DNA of 64,000 nt, from the NCBI GenBank assembly GCA_018993155.1, contig JAGKSX010000047.1:1-64000 (forward strand). Direction: 5' to 3'. The number at the start of each line of letters is the position of its first letter. Position 1 is the stretch's first letter. The notes below the pieces were generated by a model. That model was not told the origin of the DNA. It did not search any database and was given only the letters and a program-made list of their open reading frames with translations. Positions 58,923 to 64,000 of the stretch are shown here, in pieces. The DNA comes from Hydrogenophaga sp. GTDB taxonomy: Bacteria; Pseudomonadota; Gammaproteobacteria; Burkholderiales; Burkholderiaceae_C. A program made the translations under genes and the position numbers.

Positions 58923-60014
58923 ATGGCCGTTGATTCCCAGGCACTGCTGACCGCGCTGCAAGCCGTTGTCGATCCCAACACCGGCAAGGATTTTGTCTCC
59001 ACCAAGGCGGTGAAGAACCTGCAGGTGGCCGAGGGCGATGTCTCGTTCGAGGTGGAGATGGGCTACCCCGCCAAAAGCCAGCTGCCGTCGCTGCGCCGCG
59101 CGCTGATCGCCGCGGCCAGGTCGGTGCCCGGCGTGGACAACGTGTCGGTCAACATGGGCACGAAGATCACCGCGCACGCTGTGCAGCGCGGTGTGCAGCT
59201 CATGCCCAACGTGAAGAACATCATCGCCGTGGCCTCGGGCAAGGGTGGCGTGGGCAAGAGCACCACCGCCGTCAACCTGGCGCTGGCGCTGGCCGCCGAA
59301 GGCGCGAAGGTCGGCATCCTGGACGCCGACATCTACGGCCCCAGCCAGCCCATGATGATGGGCGTGGAAGGCCGGCCCGAAAGCTCGGACGGCAAGACCA
59401 TGGACCCGCTGGAAAACTACGGCGTGCAGGTGATCTCCATCGGCTTCCTGATCGACCGCGACGAGGCCATGATCTGGCGCGGCCCCATGGCCACCCAGGC
59501 GCTGGAGCAGCTGCTGCGCCAGACCAACTGGACCGACCTGGACTACCTCATCGTCGACATGCCGCCGGGCACCGGCGACATCCAGCTCACGCTGAGCCAG
59601 CGCGTGCCGCTCACCGGCGCCGTGATCGTGACCACGCCGCAGGACATTGCGCTGCTCGACGCGCGCAAGGGCATCAAGATGTTCGAGAAGGTGGGCGTGC
59701 CCATCCTGGGCATCGTGGAGAACATGGCGGTGCACGTGTGCGAGAAGTGCGGCCACGTGGAGCACATCTTCGGCGCCGACGGCGGCAAGAAGATGGCGGC
59801 CGAATACGGCATGGACTACCTGGGCGCGCTGCCGCTGAACATGAGCATCCGTGTGCAGGCCGACAGCGGCATGCCCACCGTGGTGGCCGACCCCGAGGGC
59901 GAGATCGCCAACCTCTACAAGGGCGTGGCGCGGCAGGTGGCGATCAAGATCGCGGCCAAGTCCAAGGACTTTTCCAGCAAGTTCCCATCGATCAAGATTT
60001 CGAAGGACACCTGA
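58923..60014 (+). CDS. apbC: Iron-sulfur cluster carrier protein ApbC/Mrp
   Basis: P-loop ATPase that binds and passes on [4Fe-4S] clusters to apo-enzymes. An N-terminal MIP18/DUF59-like domain (about 5-85) precedes the deviant Walker A SGKGGVGKST (105-114), YGPSQPMMMG, and the cluster-binding CEKC pair near residue 280. AGGAGA lies about 8 nt before the ATG. Being next to metG is a conserved pairing in proteobacteria (E. coli metG-mrp, also divergent). Ends at a strong terminator. Confidence 0.95.
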   Translation: MAVDSQALLTALQAVVDPNTGKDFVSTKAVKNLQVAEGDVSFEVEMGYPAKSQLPSLRRALIAAARSVPGVDNVSVNMGTKITAHAVQRGVQLMPNVKNIIAVASGKGGVGKSTTAVNLALALAAEGAKVGILDADIYGPSQPMMMGVEGRPESSDGKTMDPLENYGVQVISIGFLIDRDEAMIWRGPMATQALEQLLRQTNWTDLDYLIVDMPPGTGDIQLTLSQRVPLTGAVIVTTPQDIALLDARKGIKMFEKVGVPILGIVENMAVHVCEKCGHVEHIFGADGGKKMAAEYGMDYLGALPLNMSIRVQADSGMPTVVADPEGEIANLYKGVARQVAIKIAAKSKDFSSKFPSIKISKDT

Positions 60015-60031
60015 AGCCTTCTCGCCCAAAC

Positions 60032-60057
60032 AAAAGCCGGCGTCAGCCGGCTTTTTT
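60032..60057. terminator. Bidirectional terminator between apbC and the benzoate-CoA ligase gene
   Basis: AAAAGCCGGC-gtca-GCCGGCTTTT is a perfect 10-bp stem with a T-tract on the plus side (TTTTTT) and, because the stem is symmetrical, AAAA giving U residues on the minus strand. It separates convergent genes and can serve both. Confidence 0.9.
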
Positions 60058-60074
60058 CATGGGGCCAGGGAGGC

Positions 60075-61646
<1,572 letters not shown>

Positions 61647-61681
61647 GGGGTTGTCTCCTCTGCGGTTCTCGGGGTTCGGGC

Positions 61682-63259
61682 TCAATACTTCAAGGCTACC
61701 GCCGAGGCGGCCAGGGCGTCCAGCGCGGCGCTGCTGGCCTGCACCGCGCTGCGGCGGTGGTAGAAGCCGAGCGCGCGCAGGCCGCCGAGTTCTTCACCGC
61801 CACCGGCGCGGCCGGGGCCGCCGTGCAGCGACATGGGCATCACGTTGCCGTGGCCGGTCTGGCTGGCCGCCACGTCGGGCGAGATGGCGTGCACGCGGCC
61901 GTGGGCCGAGCCCAGCTCCAGCGCGGCGCTGGCGGTGAAGGCCGGGTCGGCGCTGTAGACCGAACACACCAGCGAGCCTTCGCCGCGGCGGATGAGTTCG
62001 TAGGCCTGTTCGATGCCGTCGTAGGCCATCAGCGTGGCCACCGGGCCGAACACCTCGACCTCGTGCAGCACCTTCGCCTTCGCGGGTTCGCGCGAGCCCA
62101 GCAGCGTGGGCGCCACGCAGGCCGCCACCGCGGCGTCGGCGTCCACCAGCGCGGCGCCGCTGCCGTCGAACAGCACCTCGGCTTCGGTGCGCAGCCTGGC
62201 GATGCCTTCGAGCACGCTGGCCTTCTGCTCCTGGCTCACCAGCGAACCCATGCGCACGCTCTCGTTGCGCGGGTTGCCCACGCTGGTCTTGGTGAGCTTG
62301 GCGCCGATGGCCTGGGCGGCCGCGTCGTACAGCGCGCGCGGCACGAACACGCGGCGGATCGCGGTGCACTTCTGGCCGGCCTTCACCGTCATCTCGCGCA
62401 CCACCTCGCTCACCAGCAGGTTGAAGGCTTCGCTGTCGGCCGTGGCGGCCGGGTCGAGCAGGGCACTGTTGAGGCTGTCGGCCTCGATGTTGCAACGCAC
62501 TGAAGCGGAGGCTACCGCCGGGTGGCTGCGGATGATGCGCGCCGTGTCAGCCGAACCGGTGAACGACACCACATCGAAGGGCCGCAGCTGGTCCATGAGG
62601 CCGGCGGAGGAGCCGCAGACCACCGAGAGCGCGCCCACCGGCAGGATGTTCGCGTCGATCACGTCCTTGACCATGCGCTGCGTGAGCCACGCGGTGGCCG
62701 TGGCCGGTTTGATGATCACTGGCACGCCCGAGAGCAGGGCGGGCGCGGCCTTCTCCCACAGGCCCCAGCTCGGGAAGTTGAAGGCGTTGATGAAGAGCGC
62801 CACGCCGTGCGTGGGCTGCAGCACGTGCTGGGTCTGGAACACCGGGTCCTTGCCCATGCGGATGCGTTCGCCGTCGAGCAGCGCGCGCGCGCCGCCCAGG
62901 GCCTCGCCCTGCTTGGCGTAATAGCCCAGCGTGAAGATGCCGCCGTCGATGTCGACCGCCGAGTCCTTGGTGGTGGTGCCCGAGTTGGCGGTGGCGATCT
63001 CGTAGTAGGCATCGCGGTTGGCCTGAAGCACCTTGACGATGGCCGCCAGCAGGCCAGCGCGTTCGCCATAGCTCAGGGCGCGCAGGGCCCGGCCGCCCTG
63101 TTCGCGGGCGAAGTGGAAACCGGCGGCCAGGTCCAGCCCGGCGCTGCTGACGCGCGCGAGTTCGGTGCCGAGCACCGGGTCGAACAAGGGCGTGCCCGCC
63201 CCGGTGCCGGTCTGCCATTGGCCGCCGAGGAAGTTGGGAAGCAGGGAAGAGGGGGTCAT
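61682..63259 (-). CDS. boxD: 3,4-dehydroadipyl-CoA semialdehyde dehydrogenase (BoxD)
   Basis: NADP-dependent aldehyde dehydrogenase oxidising the ring-cleavage product of the box pathway. 525 residues with the catalytic Cys in KAGQKCTAIRR, the general-base Glu in CNIEADSLNSALL and NAFNFPSWGLWEKAAPALL. It resembles the N-terminal half of PaaZ but lacks the MaoC hydratase domain, which together with the neighbouring benzoate-CoA ligase and BoxR points to BoxD rather than phenylacetate degradation. The boxABC genes are not in the window. Confidence 0.9.
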   Translation of the reverse strand: MTPSSLLPNFLGGQWQTGTGAGTPLFDPVLGTELARVSSAGLDLAAGFHFAREQGGRALRALSYGERAGLLAAIVKVLQANRDAYYEIATANSGTTTKDSAVDIDGGIFTLGYYAKQGEALGGARALLDGERIRMGKDPVFQTQHVLQPTHGVALFINAFNFPSWGLWEKAAPALLSGVPVIIKPATATAWLTQRMVKDVIDANILPVGALSVVCGSSAGLMDQLRPFDVVSFTGSADTARIIRSHPAVASASVRCNIEADSLNSALLDPAATADSEAFNLLVSEVVREMTVKAGQKCTAIRRVFVPRALYDAAAQAIGAKLTKTSVGNPRNESVRMGSLVSQEQKASVLEGIARLRTEAEVLFDGSGAALVDADAAVAACVAPTLLGSREPAKAKVLHEVEVFGPVATLMAYDGIEQAYELIRRGEGSLVCSVYSADPAFTASAALELGSAHGRVHAISPDVAASQTGHGNVMPMSLHGGPGRAGGGEELGGLRALGFYHRRSAVQASSAALDALAASAVALKY

Positions 63260-63326
63260 GGTGGTTGTCTCGGTGGGTGGTGGCGGACCCCGGGCACTGG
63301 CCGCAGGGAGAGAATGGCGCTATAAA

Positions 63327-63366
63327 TGCACTATCTTGCGTTTTGCGAATTGTGCATTAAAGTGCA
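63327..63366. promoter_or_regulatory. Candidate BoxR operator and divergent boxD/boxR promoter region
   Basis: Within the 177-bp gap between boxD and boxR, the one A/T-rich island holds TGCA at 63327-63330, 63353-63356 and 63363-63366, plus TGCG at 63337-63340. The pairs 63353/63363 (TGCATTAAAGTGCA) and 63327/63337 each have a 6-bp spacer, so the half-sites are 10 bp apart. BzdR and BoxR of Azoarcus are reported to bind TGCA half-sites. Possible hexamers for boxR are TTGCGT (63336-63341) and TAAAGT (63358-63363), overlapping the sites. Confidence 0.6.
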
Positions 63367-63436
63367 TGTTTTGCCGAATGGCAAGCCCTCAAAGGGTTTT
63401 TCCCGCCCAACCGATCCACAGAAAGGTCAGCCCACC

Positions 63437-64000
63437 ATGGACATCGACGCGACCGGCGTGATGGCCGCCAGCGAGGCCAAGCAGCCCGGCGCCGAAGAGG
63501 AGCGCCACCCCTTTCTGGTGGCGCTGGGCGAGCGCGTGCGCACCCTGCGCTCGCGCCGGGGCATGACGCGCAAGGCGGTGGCGATCGCGGCCGATGTGTC
63601 GGAGCGGCACTTGGCCAACCTCGAGTACGGCACCGGCAACGCGTCCATCCTGGTGCTGCTGCAGGTGGCGCAGGCGCTGCAGTGTTCACTGGCTGAGCTG
63701 CTGGGAGATGTGAGTACAAGCTCACCAGAGTGGTTGCTGATCCGTGAGTTGCTGGAAAAGCGCAACGAAGCCGACCTGCGGCGTGCCCGCATCGCCATCG
63801 GCAGCCTGCTCGGTGGCGGCGCGGCCAGTGGCGGTGACCCTGGGCGCAAGGCGCGCATCGCCCTCATCGGCCTGCGCGGCGCGGGCAAGTCCACCCTGGG
63901 CCAGCGCCTGGCCGACGACCTGGGTTTTGCCTTCATCGAATTGAGCCGAGAAATCGAGAAATTCGCCGGCTGCAGCATCAACGAGATCCACTCCCTCTAC
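63437..64000 (+). CDS. boxR: BoxR-type regulator: XRE helix-turn-helix plus shikimate-kinase-like domain, 3' end cut
   Basis: Benzoyl-CoA-responsive repressor of box genes; 188 residues are visible and the frame is open to the window edge. A Cro/XRE-type helix-turn-helix lies at about 28-90 (LGERVRTLRSRRGMTRKAVAIAADVSERHLANLE in pieces). A linker leads to a shikimate-kinase-like domain with P-loop GLRGAGKST (145-153). In Azoarcus BoxR and BzdR this second domain senses benzoyl-CoA instead of acting as a kinase. It is divergent from boxD-bclA, the expected position. Confidence 0.9.
   Translation, partial: MDIDATGVMAASEAKQPGAEEERHPFLVALGERVRTLRSRRGMTRKAVAIAADVSERHLANLEYGTGNASILVLLQVAQALQCSLAELLGDVSTSSPEWLLIRELLEKRNEADLRRARIAIGSLLGGGAASGGDPGRKARIALIGLRGAGKSTLGQRLADDLGFAFIELSREIEKFAGCSINEIHSLY

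Noticed and set aside
61682-63259. PaaZ of phenylacetate degradation
   Set aside because: At 525 residues it lacks the MaoC-like hydratase domain of PaaZ (about 680 residues), and the neighbours are a benzoate-CoA ligase and a BoxR-type regulator.

Overview
The window is chromosomal DNA of a high-GC betaproteobacterium, most probably a member of the Comamonadaceae close to Hydrogenophaga, Acidovorax or Variovorax. The protein sequences, the neighbourhoods (gpmA/ctpA facing rhodanese-grxC-secB-gpsA; ubiE-Tim44-like-ubiJ-ubiB; ugpB-A-E-C-Q) and the box-type aerobic benzoyl-CoA genes all point there. The genus is an inference. Almost all of the DNA is coding, GC-rich in third codon positions and uniform in composition. 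I see no rRNA, tRNA, CRISPR array, phage, integrase or insertion sequence, and no broken gene. The two end genes (obgE, boxR) are cut only by the window edge.

Layout. 0-10.5 kb: end of obgE, proB, a CNP1-family secreted protein overlapping rppH, proS, a lytic transglycosylase, a Lon-like AAA ATPase without protease domain, then the minus-strand run hemA-prfA-prmC-grxD. 10.5-15.8 kb: a small membrane protein and a complete glycerol-3-phosphate ABC uptake operon ugpB-A-E-C-Q. 16-24.3 kb: a 1292-residue FAD/Fe-S oxidoreductase, a DUF971 protein, and the ubiquinone genes ubiE, ubiJ and ubiB with a Tim44-like gene between them. 24.4-28.5 kb: fmdB-like, DUF502, aspS, a terminator, and a DUF883/YqjE/YqjK-like envelope trio. 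28.5-35.1 kb: a tightly packed run of nudB, a YbhP-like phosphodiesterase, clsB, an MBL-fold DNA exonuclease, an ATP-dependent DNA ligase, folE and a short BLUF photoreceptor, ended by a hairpin-rich intergenic element.

35.2-41.1 kb: accessory genes (EamA transporter, DUF429, AraC regulator, VOC protein, two unknown genes, DUF3185, a secreted nuclease) around an FMN riboswitch that controls a type II lumazine synthase. 41.1-46.8 kb: ThiF/MoeB, ctpA and gpmA on one strand; rhodanese, grxC, secB and gpsA on the other. 46.8-53.4 kb: DUF1272, panC/panB, nadC-nadA, and convergent scpA-nadB. 53.4-60 kb: DUF3460, a SulP transporter, a lipoprotein with two BamE-like modules, a DUF1275 protein, metG and apbC. 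60-64 kb: benzoate-CoA ligase and BoxD, divergent from the truncated BoxR regulator, with paired TGCA half-sites between them.

Most genes are conserved housekeeping functions: translation, haem, ubiquinone, NAD, pantothenate and folate synthesis, and envelope upkeep. The less ordinary parts are the flavin- and light-related stretch (BLUF, FMN riboswitch with RibH2), the exonuclease-ligase pair lying between two folate-pathway genes, the giant oxidoreductase beside quinone genes, the double-BamE lipoprotein, the protease-less Lon-like ATPase, terminator-like hairpins in the leaders of secB and ctpA, and the candidate BoxR operator.
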